Source: Sphingomonas yabuuchiae
GTDB lineage: Bacteria; Pseudomonadota; Alphaproteobacteria; Sphingomonadales; Sphingomonadaceae
DNA length: 64,000 nucleotides
Assembly (NCBI RefSeq): GCF_001477495.1
Contig: NZ_LDTF01000017.1
Span: 1-64,000, forward strand
Direction: 5' to 3'
Part shown: positions 31,670-41,077 of the stretch, piece after piece
Layout of the letters: every line of letters begins with the position of its first letter
Numbering within the stretch: position 1 is the stretch's first letter
Made by a program: the position numbers and the translations under genes
Notes under the pieces: generated by a model
The model's input: only the letters and a program-made list of their open reading frames with translations
Database searches by the model: none
Told to the model about the DNA's origin: nothing

Positions 31670-32713
31670 ATGCGTCAACTGGGCCGATCGCGAAGCTTGT
31701 ATCTGTTGCGGGGGATGGTGCTCGTCGGCGCGGTGGCATCGGGCAGCGAGGCTTTGATCACCGCGCCGCGTGAGGCGGCCCTGTCGGGCGATGTCGTTCC
31801 GGCGCATGATCCGGTGCTGATCCGCGAAGGCGACCGGTATTACGTCTATTCGACGGGGCAGCGTGACAGGCGGCCGTTGGTGGCGCGGACGTCGCGCGAC
31901 CTGCGGCATTGGGCCCCTTTGCCGTCGCCTTTGCCCGACCTGCCGGACTGGGCCCGTACAGCGGTGCCCGGCGCGCTGGAGATGTGGGCCCCCGACATCG
32001 CGCGGGTCGGCGATCGGTATCGGTTATATTATTCGGTTTCCCGCTTCGGCACGCAGCATTCGGCGATCGGCCTGGCGACCGCCACGACGTTGGACCCAGC
32101 CGCGCCCGGCTATGGCTGGCGAGACGAGGGACTGGTCATCGCGTCGCGGGAGGGCGATCCGTATAATGCGATCGATCCGGCGTTCGTGCGCGATCGCCAG
32201 GGTCGCCAATGGCTGAGCTTTGGCAGTTTCTGGGGTGGGATCCAACTGATCCGGCTCGATCCGGGGAGCGGCAAGCCTGCCGCCGGGGCCAAGCCCCAAA
32301 TGATCGCCCGGCGCGACATGGGCGACAAGACCAATGCGATCGAAGCCCCCTTCATAATCGATCATGGGGGCTGGTACTGGCTGATCGTCTCGTTCGACTT
32401 TTGCTGTCGCGGAACCAAGAGCAGTTATCATCTGCGCATCGGGCGCGCGCGTTCGATCGAGGGGCCCTATCTGGACCGTTCGGGTCGGGCGATGCGCGAG
32501 GGCGGCGGGACGGTGCTCCTTCAGGCCGATACGGCGGGGCGCGATCGCTTTCGCGGGCCGGGCCATGCCGGCGTGATGCGTGATCGCGATGGGCGCCATT
32601 ATCTGGTCCACCATGCCTATGACGCGGCTGCCGGGGGTGTCGCGACGTTGCGGATCGCCCGGCTTGAGTGGGACGAGGCGGGTTGGCCGATCTTGGAGAA
32701 GACGGCTTCTTGA
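31670..32713 (+). CDS. GH43 family glycosidase, probable arabinanase/arabinofuranosidase
   Basis: 347 residues from ATG 31670, selected because GGGAGGGG lies just upstream. The N-terminus MRQLGRSRSLYLLRGMVLVG is a signal peptide. The five-blade propeller shows all three acidic positions: Asp base in VVPAHDPVLIREGD, Asp in PYNAIDPAFVRDRQG and the catalytic Glu in KTNAIEAPFIIDHGG. The GxxYYVYSTG and SYHLRIGRARSIEGPYL blades are typical of arabinan-type GH43. It would cleave alpha-L-arabinose residues in the periplasm or outside. It opens the polysaccharide locus but stands on its own 270 bases after the PepSY gene. Confidence 0.87.
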   Translation: MRQLGRSRSLYLLRGMVLVGAVASGSEALITAPREAALSGDVVPAHDPVLIREGDRYYVYSTGQRDRRPLVARTSRDLRHWAPLPSPLPDLPDWARTAVPGALEMWAPDIARVGDRYRLYYSVSRFGTQHSAIGLATATTLDPAAPGYGWRDEGLVIASREGDPYNAIDPAFVRDRQGRQWLSFGSFWGGIQLIRLDPGSGKPAAGAKPQMIARRDMGDKTNAIEAPFIIDHGGWYWLIVSFDFCCRGTKSSYHLRIGRARSIEGPYLDRSGRAMREGGGTVLLQADTAGRDRFRGPGHAGVMRDRDGRHYLVHHAYDAAAGGVATLRIARLEWDEAGWPILEKTAS

Positions 32714-33076
32714 CCAGGTTGGAGATTCGGCGGTGGGCGCTTCAAGGCTCGCTTTTGACGCGATGGGTGGCGCTCGTCGCTGGTAGTCGGGTGTGAACCC
32801 GCCAAGGAGACTCGTGATCCAATTTAAAAGACGGACAAGTGTGATTTGGCGGATGGAGCATTGAGGCCGGATCCTACCGTTTGAATTAAAATCGGAATTG
32901 CATATTGGCAGCGCTAACATCGCAAACGCCCGGCGTCAGGGTGTGTGACCCAAAATCCACGATCTGAACGCTGTATAAATTTTTTGTTATGTCCGACTTG
33001 ACGATGGTTGTCGTTAGTCAGACAAATCAGCCCCTTACCGGCACCGAGAACTCGGGCCAACAGGAGGGGAAATCTG
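32714..33076. other. gap between GH43 and TonB receptor, likely receptor promoter
   Basis: No supported gene. AT-rich sequence at 32960-33000 (CTGTATAAATTTTTTGTTATG) is the best place for the receptor promoter, and GGAGGGG at 33063-33069 is the receptor ribosome-binding site. I see no convincing operator palindrome. Confidence 0.4.
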
Positions 33077-35986
33077 ATGAAGCGCCACATCCTTTTGCTG
33101 TCCGTCACGCCATGGGCGTTGTTGGCGGCCCCCGCCATGGCCCAGACGTCGACCGACGCAAAGACGACCCAAGCCGCCGATCCGAACGCCCCGATCGAGG
33201 CGCAGACTGCCGTCGGCATTCGCCAGGATGTCGCCGAGGTGCCCGACCGCAGCCCCGTCCAGGCCTCGACCACCGGGCTGCCGGAGACGCAGACCGATCC
33301 GCGCGATATCGTCGTCACCGGCTTTCGCGCCAGCCTGGGTTCGGCGCAGGCGATCAAGCGTAATTCCGATGCGATCCTCGACGCGATCGTCGCGCAGGAT
33401 ATCGGCAAGCTGCCCGACAATACGGCGGCGGAATCGCTCGCCCGCGTGACCGGCATCCAGGTCAGCCGCTACAGCGACGAAGTGAATCAGGTGCTGGTCC
33501 GTGGCTTGCCCGACGTGGCGACCACCTTCAACGGCCGCGACATCTTCACCGCCGAAGGCCGTGGCGTCGCGCTTCAGGATTTCCCGGCGGGTGCGCTGGC
33601 GGGCCTCGAAGTCTACAAGTCGGGCACGGCCGACCTGTTGGAACCGGGCCTGGCGGGCCTCATCAACGTGCGTTCGCGTCGGCCTTTCGATTTCGAAAAG
33701 GGCTTCACGATCGCGGGCGGCGTTCGCGGCACCTACAACGACCAGTCGAAGAAGTTCGATCCGCTGGGCAACCTGCTTCTCAGCCAGCGCGCCGAAACCC
33801 CCATCGGTGAGATCGGCTGGCTGATCAACGCCACCTACACTCAGGCGCAGTATCGTAACGCCGTGCGCTGGGGTGAGGGCAACACCAATTCGCCGACGAC
33901 AGGGACGACGGTGCTGCCGACGTCGGTCGGTCGCAATTTCCAGGTCCCGACTGCGGTCGGCGTCTATAATGACAGCGGCAAGCGTTGGCGACCGGCCATG
34001 AATGCCAGTGTCCAATGGCGCCCGGCGCATAACCTCGAACTCTATTACGACTTCCTCTATCAGGGCTATCGCGGCGAGATCGCGAACGACTGGTTCCGTG
34101 TTCCGCTGCTCGACAACAATCCGACGTTGAGCGACGTCGTGCTGCGCCCCGGCGAGCCGCTTCAGGTGCAGAGCCTGACCAAGACCGGCGGATATCGGCC
34201 CGAGGCCTATCGCAGCACGGTCAAGGGGTACACCAATACGTACCAGGCGGCGGGCGGCGCCAAATGGGATATCGGTCGCGCGCATCTGTCGACGGACCTT
34301 GCCTACACCAACTCGGAATATGGTTCGGACGAGTGGAGCTTCGACACCGCCTTTTCCAAGGTGCCGGTCGCGAACGTCAATTTCTTCGTCAACGATGGCG
34401 TGTCGTTCGACCTGCCGGGCTTCGACAACACGAACCCGGCCAACTATATCTGGCGCGGTTACTTCGAGGCGACCTACCGCGTGCAAGGCAAGGGGTGGCA
34501 GTGGCGCACCGACGTGGACCTCGATACCGATCTGTCGCTGTTCCCCAGGCTGCAATTCGGTATCCGCTGGACCGATCGCGACGCGTCGCTGAAGCGCGGC
34601 AATCGCTATGCCTATACCGAGCCGTTGGCGATCCCGCTGGCGCAGGTGCCGACCGGCGATCTGGGGCTGACCCAGAATGCGTTCCGCGGCAACCAGGGCT
34701 TCACCAGCTGGCTGATGCCGTCGCGTGACGGCATTGCGGGCAACGCGCCGCAGCTTCGCCAATATGCCTTCAATGCGTTGCAGCGGTTGGTTGCGGCCAA
34801 TCCCGGCGATCAGGGCTATCGCGACGCACTGAACCGCTTCTCCACGCCCGAGGTTCAGCTGGACCCGTTGGCCGCCTTCTATGCGACCGAGCAGACCTAT
34901 GCCTTTTACGGGCAGGCCAAGTACGAGTTCAACATCGGCTCGGTCCGGTTCGACGGTATGATCGGCACCCGCGTCGTCAATACGGTGGGCGAATATAGCG
35001 GTATCTCGACGGTGTTGTTCGACGGCGTCCGCCGCAGCGAGGTTCGCCGCACCCGCGCCAATTATGTCGACATCCTGCCCAACATCTCGCTGCGCATTCG
35101 ACCCAACGATAAGCTGCAGATCCGCTTCGGCGTGACCAAGACGCGGACCAAGCCGCAGTTCGGCCAGCTGAACCCGGCGCTGAACATCACCCAGAACACG
35201 CAACAGGTCGTTCCCGACCAGCCGCTCGACCCGCGCTTCCCGGCCGGTCTGAACACCCGGCCTAACGCCTATGGTGGCGGCGGCAATCCGGATCTGCGGC
35301 CGCTAATCTCGAAGAACTATGACGCGACGGTCGAATATTATTTCTCGCCGACCGCCTCGCTGACGGCGGCCGTGTTCTACCGCGATCTCGACGGGTTCAT
35401 CGGAGATTATATCAATCGCACCATCGACCCATTCTACGGCCTCATCGAAATCAACCGGCCGGAAAATGCGGGCAAGGGCCGTATCAAGGGTGTCGAAGTC
35501 GGTGGTCAGACCTTCTTCGACTTCCTGCCGGGGCTGTGGAGCGGTATCGGCGTCCAGGCGAACGTCACGTATCTGGAGGGGAAACAACAGTACCCCGCCA
35601 ATCTGTTCGCCTCGAACGGCGGCACTACCCCGCCGCCGTTCGTGCCGATCCCCGGCCTGTCCAAGTGGACCTATAATATCGCACTCTTCTATGAGAAGGG
35701 TGATGTGTCTACGCGCCTGTCGTTCAACAATCGCGATGCGTATCTCAACAGCAATTTCATCAACGGTGCCGGTTTCTACAATGGTGAGGGCGTAACCCGC
35801 GTGCAGCGGCTCGACTTCGGCTTCAACTACAACATTACCAAGGAAATCACGGTCGCTTTCGACGTCGCCAATATTCTGGCGAAGCCGTTCAATAACTATC
35901 GCGCCTATGGCAACGGCCTGTCCTATCCGCGCGACGTGCGTGACGAGGGGCGCTATTACGGCCTGGGCATGCGCTTCCGCTTCTGA
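33077..35986 (+). CDS. TonB-dependent receptor for oligosaccharides (sphingomonad/Caulobacter type)
   Basis: 969 residues from ATG 33077, with GGAGGGG upstream; the open frame goes 23 codons further but that part lacks signal-peptide character. The signal peptide MKRHILLLSVTPWALLAAPA ends at MAQ. The plug has DIVVTGFRASLGSAQAIKRN, DIGKLPDNTAAESLARVTGI, QVLVRGLPDVATTFNGRDIF and INVRSRRPFDF, a form common in carbohydrate-linked receptors. The barrel ends YGLGMRFRF. It would import an oligosaccharide through the outer membrane. The GH1, GH9 and GH43 neighbours support this. A strong terminator at 36104-36135 follows. Confidence 0.9.
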   Translation: MKRHILLLSVTPWALLAAPAMAQTSTDAKTTQAADPNAPIEAQTAVGIRQDVAEVPDRSPVQASTTGLPETQTDPRDIVVTGFRASLGSAQAIKRNSDAILDAIVAQDIGKLPDNTAAESLARVTGIQVSRYSDEVNQVLVRGLPDVATTFNGRDIFTAEGRGVALQDFPAGALAGLEVYKSGTADLLEPGLAGLINVRSRRPFDFEKGFTIAGGVRGTYNDQSKKFDPLGNLLLSQRAETPIGEIGWLINATYTQAQYRNAVRWGEGNTNSPTTGTTVLPTSVGRNFQVPTAVGVYNDSGKRWRPAMNASVQWRPAHNLELYYDFLYQGYRGEIANDWFRVPLLDNNPTLSDVVLRPGEPLQVQSLTKTGGYRPEAYRSTVKGYTNTYQAAGGAKWDIGRAHLSTDLAYTNSEYGSDEWSFDTAFSKVPVANVNFFVNDGVSFDLPGFDNTNPANYIWRGYFEATYRVQGKGWQWRTDVDLDTDLSLFPRLQFGIRWTDRDASLKRGNRYAYTEPLAIPLAQVPTGDLGLTQNAFRGNQGFTSWLMPSRDGIAGNAPQLRQYAFNALQRLVAANPGDQGYRDALNRFSTPEVQLDPLAAFYATEQTYAFYGQAKYEFNIGSVRFDGMIGTRVVNTVGEYSGISTVLFDGVRRSEVRRTRANYVDILPNISLRIRPNDKLQIRFGVTKTRTKPQFGQLNPALNITQNTQQVVPDQPLDPRFPAGLNTRPNAYGGGGNPDLRPLISKNYDATVEYYFSPTASLTAAVFYRDLDGFIGDYINRTIDPFYGLIEINRPENAGKGRIKGVEVGGQTFFDFLPGLWSGIGVQANVTYLEGKQQYPANLFASNGGTTPPPFVPIPGLSKWTYNIALFYEKGDVSTRLSFNNRDAYLNSNFINGAGFYNGEGVTRVQRLDFGFNYNITKEITVAFDVANILAKPFNNYRAYGNGLSYPRDVRDEGRYYGLGMRFRF

Positions 35987-36103
35987 CCGGATCGGGGTGG
36001 GTTGCGGCCCACCCCGCGATGATCCCCAACGGAGCCTCGCGGGGCAGGGATGGCATCCGCCGTCTCTGCCCTTTTTCTGTCGGCGCCGGATGACGCGCAC
36101 GAA

Positions 36104-36135
36104 AAACCCCGCCGGTCCTGCGACCGGCGGGGTTT
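36104..36135. terminator. bidirectional rho-independent terminator, perfect 14-bp stem
   Basis: AAACCCCGCCGGTC, loop CTGC, then GACCGGCGGGGTTT; A's precede and T's follow, so it can work on both strands. It sits between the convergent receptor gene (plus) and the GH1 gene (minus), ending both. Confidence 0.88.
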
Positions 36136-36156
36136 CCTGTTCGTCCGGCGTTCGGA

Positions 36157-37602
36157 TCAGACCAGCGCGTTGCGGCGGATCAGTTCCTTATACCACTGGG
36201 CGCTCAGCTTGGGCGTGCGCTTCTGGGTCGCATAGTCGACATGGTGCAGGCCGAAGCGCAGGGCGTAACCGTCGGCCCATTCGAAATTGTCCATCAGGCT
36301 CCAGAGGAAATAGCCCTTGAGCGGGTATCCCTCGACGGCGGCGCGGCGGAACTGGCCCAGATAGTTGCGCAGATACATGATCCGGTCGCCGTCATCGACC
36401 AGCCCCTTGTCGTTCAGCTTGTCGTCGGCCGAGGTGCCGTTCTCGGAGATGTAGATCGCCTTGGGGTTCCACATTTCGGAAACCGCGCGCACGCCCCAAT
36501 AGGCGGCCTCGGGGCCGACATAGAGCCAGGGCGACGCCATGCGCGGCGAGTTGGGCAGATGCGGCAGCGGGGTATAACCGCGCGGATCCTCCGGGTTCGC
36601 CTTCACGAAGGTCGGGGTGTAGATGTTCAACGCCACGAAATCGAGCGGGGCGCCGATCGCGGCCATGTCGCCCGCCTGCACCTTGGGGGCGTCGGCGCCT
36701 GCGTTCTTCAGATAGGCGTCGGTGTACTTGCCCTCCATGACGGCGGTCAGGAACATCGCATTCTCTTCGCGCATCGCCTTCTTGGTCGCCTCGATATGCT
36801 CGGGCGTCTCGATAACGGGGACGAAGATGCTGGCATTGTCGGCGATGCCGACCTCGGTCCCGGCCTTGGCATTGGCGCGGATCGCCTGCACGCCCAGCCC
36901 GTGCGCCAGACAGCCATGGTGGCGGACCTGGTTCACCTGCGCCTGGGGCAGCTTCAGGCCCGGCGCATGGATGCCGACCATATGGCCGAGGTCGGTGAAG
37001 CAGCGCAGCTCGTTGACCGTCATGAAGCGGTGGACGCGGTCGGACAGCTTGCCCGCCATGAAGCCCGCATAATCGGCGAACGCCTTGGCGGTGTCGCGAT
37101 TCTGCCAGCCGCCGGGTAGCGCCTGCGGCAGGTCCCAGTGGAACATGGTGACATTGGGCTGGATGCCCGCCGCCAGCAGACCGTCGATCACGCGGTTATA
37201 ATAATCGAGGCCCTTCTGGTTAAACTTGCCGCGACCCTCAGGGAAGATGCGCGACCAGGCGATCGACATGCGATACGCCTTCACGCCCAGATTCTTCAGA
37301 AGCGCGATGTCCTCGTTATAGCGGTGATAGCTGTCGCAGGCGACGTCGCCGGTGTCGTTGTTCGCGACCTTGCCCGGCGTGTGTGAGAACACGTCCCAAT
37401 TGGTCAGGCCGCGCCCGTCCTCCTTGACCGCGCCCTCGATCTGGTAGGAGGCGGTGGCGCAGCCCCAGAGGAAGTCCTTGGGAAAGCTGAGGTCCGACGC
37501 CGTGGTGGCCGCCGCGCGGCCGGCGGCCAGCGTGCCGCCGCCGGTGGCGAGGGCGGCTCCGCCCATCGCCATGCCGGTCTTCATGAAATTACGACGGTCC
37601 AT
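36157..37602 (-). CDS. GH1 beta-glucosidase, Tat-exported
   Basis: 481 residues from ATG 37602; an AAGGA lies 9 bases upstream. The N-terminus MDRRNFMKTGMAMGGAALAT is a twin-arginine signal, so the enzyme acts in the periplasm. FPKDFLWGCATASYQIEGAV is the GH1 N-terminal signature; the nucleophile lies in IYISENG. The acid/base Glu sits in TVNELRCF, where the usual NEP is NEL: catalytic Glu kept, following Pro lost. Other active-site segments are present (MFHWDLPQALPGGW; YFLWSLMDNFEWADGY). It would release glucose from beta-linked oligosaccharides. Last gene of the halogenase/GH operon, 62 bases after GH9. Confidence 0.93.
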   Translation of the reverse strand: MDRRNFMKTGMAMGGAALATGGGTLAAGRAAATTASDLSFPKDFLWGCATASYQIEGAVKEDGRGLTNWDVFSHTPGKVANNDTGDVACDSYHRYNEDIALLKNLGVKAYRMSIAWSRIFPEGRGKFNQKGLDYYNRVIDGLLAAGIQPNVTMFHWDLPQALPGGWQNRDTAKAFADYAGFMAGKLSDRVHRFMTVNELRCFTDLGHMVGIHAPGLKLPQAQVNQVRHHGCLAHGLGVQAIRANAKAGTEVGIADNASIFVPVIETPEHIEATKKAMREENAMFLTAVMEGKYTDAYLKNAGADAPKVQAGDMAAIGAPLDFVALNIYTPTFVKANPEDPRGYTPLPHLPNSPRMASPWLYVGPEAAYWGVRAVSEMWNPKAIYISENGTSADDKLNDKGLVDDGDRIMYLRNYLGQFRRAAVEGYPLKGYFLWSLMDNFEWADGYALRFGLHHVDYATQKRTPKLSAQWYKELIRRNALV

Positions 37603-37664
37603 AGTCTGTCCTTTTCTGTAGCTCTTTGTGACGATGTTCGGGTGAATGGATGCTGTCGCCGCCG

Positions 37665-39467
37665 TCAGGGGCGGGCGAGCAGGGGGCGGGTCAGATCGGT
37701 GGTCAGCCAGACGAGCGGCGCATTCCAGTTGATCGCCACTTCGTTGTGCGCATAGGCACGCGCATCGTCGATCCAGCAGCGGGAGCCGACGCATTTGCCC
37801 TTGAGCGCGGCGGAGGCGGGTTCGGGAAAGACGGTGCTGTTCGCGCCGCCGCTCAGCACGCCCGGCGGCGGGCCGGGCAGCCTGGCGTCGAACTGATGCG
37901 CCCAGAAACGGTGATGCGGGTTCCGCATCGGCTTCCAGCCGAACCCACTGACATAGCTCTGGTCGAGCGGATTGCGGCCCAGCACATAGTCCATCGCATC
38001 GACCGCGCCGTCGCGGTAGCGCGCCTCGCCGGTGAAGCGCGCCGCCAGCGCCAATATCTGTCCGCGCCCCAGCAGCACGCTGCTCGATCCCCAGTGATAG
38101 GCGGTCGAAGCATAGGGAATGTGATAGCCCGACCGGCCCTCCTCGGCGAGGAAGCGGTCGGCCAGCGCGATCAGCTTGGCCCGTGCCGCCGCGCGTTCGG
38201 CGGGCTGAACATCCGTCGCCGTCGCCAGCGTGATCGTGCCCAGCGCGGCGGTGCTGCCCCAGCTCGGCTCGCCGGTCAGTGCGGCGGCGTGGAGCGGCAT
38301 CCTGTGCAGCGCTTGGGCCAGTTCGGGCATGCCGGTCGCGGCGTAAAGCTCGGCGGTCGCCCAATAGAGTTCGTCGGACAGTTCGCCGTCACCATAACCG
38401 CCGCTGCCGTCGAACGCTTGCGCGGCATAGACGTCCGGGTTGCGCAGCGCCGCGCGATACGCCTTGCCCGCCGCGACCAGGCAGCGCTTGGCGAAGTCGT
38501 TGTCGATGCCCCGCCAGATGCGCGAACATTGCGCGGCGGTGGCGGCGAGGTTCAGCGTGGCCGCCGTGCTGGGCGGGAACAGCAGCCGTTCCTCATGATC
38601 GTCGGCGGGCGGCGTGGGCAGCTTGGTCCAGTGGCGGTCGGCGATCTTGTGGTGCGCCATGCCGCCCGCATCGACCGGCGTCAGGCGTAACGGGCCGCGA
38701 CCCTGCCGCCCGAGCGGCAGCGCCATGGTCTGGCCGTCGGGCACCTGCATCGCCAGCAGGAAGCGCATTTCGAAGCGCGTCTCGTCGAGCAGGTCGTTAA
38801 TGCCGTTCCCCGCCTCGGGCAATGCGGCGCTGCCATCGGGGAAGGGGGGCGAGGCCGCATCCACCTCATAGAGATTCTGCAGCATCCACAAGGCGATGCC
38901 GCCATTGACGACATATTTTCCCTGATCGCCCGCATCATACCAGCCGCCGGTCACGTCCAGCGTATAGGGGCAACCCGGCCAGTCGGTGCCCGCCTGATCC
39001 ATCCCCTTGAAGCAGGTCACCACCTCGCGCACATGCCCTGCCGCGCGCGCCCATTGCGTGCCCCCGGCGAAACGCGCATCGATCGCGACCCCGGCACGCT
39101 GTTGGTAGAAGAAATTGAGCGAGGCGCGCGACAGCGGGCGATAGGCATCGGCCGCAATGGTGAAGGCGTGGCTGGTGCGGCCATCGACTTTCAGGCGATA
39201 GGTGCCGGGCGTGCGGAACGCGCCGAAGTCGATCTGCTGCACCTTGTCGCCCGAGGCGGCATCGGCGCCGAAGACGGTGGCGGCACCTTGCGCCACCGTG
39301 CGGCCTTTTTCGTCCAGCAACTCCCAGGGCAGGGCCGCGCCGTTTTTCGCGACGATGGCATGCTTGGCGGTGTCGGGGCGGAAGCCGATCTGGTTGAGAT
39401 GCGGTCCCGGCGCTTCCCCCGCGCCGGTCGCCGCCAGCGCGAGCAGGGGAAGGATCACCCGCGTCAC
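37665..39467 (-). CDS. GH9 endoglucanase-type enzyme
   Basis: 600 residues from GTG 39467, overlapping the upstream halogenase stop (GTGA). A short signal peptide (VILPLLALAATGAGEA) is followed by an N-terminal Ig-like CelD_N domain (about 20-110; HLNQIGFRPDTAKHAIV) and the (alpha/alpha)6 GH9 domain. Catalytic parts: DVTGGWYDAGDQGKYVVNGG with the base Asp pair, MRNPHHRFWAHQF and AYAHNEVAINWNAPLVW with the proton-donor Glu. It cuts beta-1,4-glucan backbones (cellulose, xyloglucan or mixed-linkage glucan). A role on soluble oligosaccharides is likely because no carbohydrate-binding module is present. Confidence 0.92.
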   Translation of the reverse strand: MTRVILPLLALAATGAGEAPGPHLNQIGFRPDTAKHAIVAKNGAALPWELLDEKGRTVAQGAATVFGADAASGDKVQQIDFGAFRTPGTYRLKVDGRTSHAFTIAADAYRPLSRASLNFFYQQRAGVAIDARFAGGTQWARAAGHVREVVTCFKGMDQAGTDWPGCPYTLDVTGGWYDAGDQGKYVVNGGIALWMLQNLYEVDAASPPFPDGSAALPEAGNGINDLLDETRFEMRFLLAMQVPDGQTMALPLGRQGRGPLRLTPVDAGGMAHHKIADRHWTKLPTPPADDHEERLLFPPSTAATLNLAATAAQCSRIWRGIDNDFAKRCLVAAGKAYRAALRNPDVYAAQAFDGSGGYGDGELSDELYWATAELYAATGMPELAQALHRMPLHAAALTGEPSWGSTAALGTITLATATDVQPAERAAARAKLIALADRFLAEEGRSGYHIPYASTAYHWGSSSVLLGRGQILALAARFTGEARYRDGAVDAMDYVLGRNPLDQSYVSGFGWKPMRNPHHRFWAHQFDARLPGPPPGVLSGGANSTVFPEPASAALKGKCVGSRCWIDDARAYAHNEVAINWNAPLVWLTTDLTRPLLARP

Positions 39468-41077
39468 AACAGCGGGCCCTTGGCCTGCACCGTGCCGCTC
39501 GTCCGCGTAAAGTCGAACCCATCCTGTCCGCCACGCGCCGCCGTCATGGCGGGGGCCAGTGGGGAGGGGGCGGTCATGCGCAGAAAATCGCCATGGCTGG
39601 GCATCCGCGCGGCGGTGTCGGCATAACCGGCGTGCATCTGTTGCAGGGCCTGCGCGACCAGATCCTCGTCCAGCGCATCGGCGGCGGGTTCCCAGCTTTC
39701 GGGCACCAGCCCTTGGCCCAGGCAGACCGCGACCCAGCTGGGATTGCTGAACAGGTCATAGCCTTCGCGGAACAGCCGCCCCTTGCCCGACCACAGCGCC
39801 ATCTTACGCGCCAGGCTGTCGGGCACGTCCATCGTGCGCACCCGGTTCCAGAAGGGCGTGTCGTCGCGCCGCGTCGCCTTGTAGTGCAGGATGATGAAGT
39901 CGCGCACATCCTCGTAAAGGTCGTGCATCTGGCGGTTGAACTCGTCGCGCTCGGCAGGGTCGAAGCGTGTGTCGGGGAACAGCGCGATCAGACGCTGGAT
40001 CGCCGCCTGAACGAGGTGGATGCTGGTCGACTCCAGCGGCTCCAGGAAACCGCTCGACAGGCCGAGCGCCACGACGTTGCGGTTCCAGCTCTGCCGCCGC
40101 CGCCCGGCGGTAAAGCGCAGATGGCGGGGATCGCCCAGCAACTCGCCCTCCAGGCTTCCCAGCAACTGCGCCTCGGCCGTCTCGGCATCCAGATAGTCGC
40201 TGCAATAGACCAGACCATTGCCCATCCGGTGTTGCAGCGGGATGCGCCATTGCCACCCGGCCTCGCGCGCCGTGGCGCGGGTGAAGGGATCGGGTTCGGT
40301 CGGGTTGGGCAGGGCACAGGGAGCCGCGACCGCGCGGTCGCAGGGCAGCCACCGGGCATAGCTTTCATAGCCGGTGCCCAGCGCCTCCTCGATCAACAGC
40401 CCGCGAAAGCCCGAGCAGTCGATGAACAGGTCGCCCTCGATCCGCCGCCCATCGGCCAACGTCACCCCCTCGACATATCCGTCCTCCGACCGCAGCTTCA
40501 CCGCGTCGATCCGCCCCTCGACCCGCGTCACCCCGCCGCGTTCGGCATAGCCGCGCAAATAGCGGGCATAGAGCGAGGCGTCGAAGTGGAAGGCGTAGAA
40601 CAGTTCGCGGATCGGCGAGCGGGCATCGGGCTTGGCGCGACCGAACTTGCCCGCCTTCGCCGCGACCGCGCTCATCGACCATTCGGCGATGTCGGGCAGC
40701 GCGCGACGGCTGCGTTCGCGCAAATAGAGCTGGTGGAAATGGACGCCCTGCAAATCCTGCGCATGGCGGCCGAACGGGTGGATATAGCGCTCGCCCTTGT
40801 CGCCCCAGTCGACGAACTCGATGCCCAGCTTGAACGTGCCGCCGGTCTTGGCGAGGAAATCGTTCTCGTCCAGCCCGAGCATCTGGTTGAAAGTGATGAT
40901 CGGCGGGATCGTCGCCTCGCCGACGCCGACCGTGCCGATCTCCTCGGACTCGACCAGCGTGACCTGAGTATAGCCGTTGTTGAGCAGCCGCGCAAAGGCG
41001 GCGGCGGCCATCCAACCGGCGGTGCCGCCGCCGACGATGACGACCCGGCGGATCAGATGGTCGGAATGGGGAGTCAT
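39464..41077 (-). CDS. tryptophan-halogenase-family FAD protein, copy 1 (complete motifs)
   Basis: 537 residues from ATG 41077, overlapping the stop of copy 2 (ATGA). The FAD site is VVIVGGGTAGWMAAAAF (about 13-28). The halogenase Lys is present (TGGTFKLGIEF, K83), as are the WxWxIP motif (GWQWRIPLQHR) and the active-site Glu region (SSGFLEPLESTSI). These residues carry hypochlorous-acid-type chemistry in PrnA/RebH, so this copy could halogenate; related proteins beside TonB receptors in Brevundimonas and Xanthomonas act on indoles. The native substrate is unknown. It needs FADH2 from a reductase that is not encoded here. Confidence 0.9.
   Translation of the reverse strand: MTPHSDHLIRRVVIVGGGTAGWMAAAAFARLLNNGYTQVTLVESEEIGTVGVGEATIPPIITFNQMLGLDENDFLAKTGGTFKLGIEFVDWGDKGERYIHPFGRHAQDLQGVHFHQLYLRERSRRALPDIAEWSMSAVAAKAGKFGRAKPDARSPIRELFYAFHFDASLYARYLRGYAERGGVTRVEGRIDAVKLRSEDGYVEGVTLADGRRIEGDLFIDCSGFRGLLIEEALGTGYESYARWLPCDRAVAAPCALPNPTEPDPFTRATAREAGWQWRIPLQHRMGNGLVYCSDYLDAETAEAQLLGSLEGELLGDPRHLRFTAGRRRQSWNRNVVALGLSSGFLEPLESTSIHLVQAAIQRLIALFPDTRFDPAERDEFNRQMHDLYEDVRDFIILHYKATRRDDTPFWNRVRTMDVPDSLARKMALWSGKGRLFREGYDLFSNPSWVAVCLGQGLVPESWEPAADALDEDLVAQALQQMHAGYADTAARMPSHGDFLRMTAPSPLAPAMTAARGGQDGFDFTRTSGTVQAKGPLL

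Noticed and set aside
33035..35203. 722-residue minus-strand frame
   Set aside because: Antisense shadow of the TonB receptor at 33077, composition-driven (Arg/Gly/Val), no motif.
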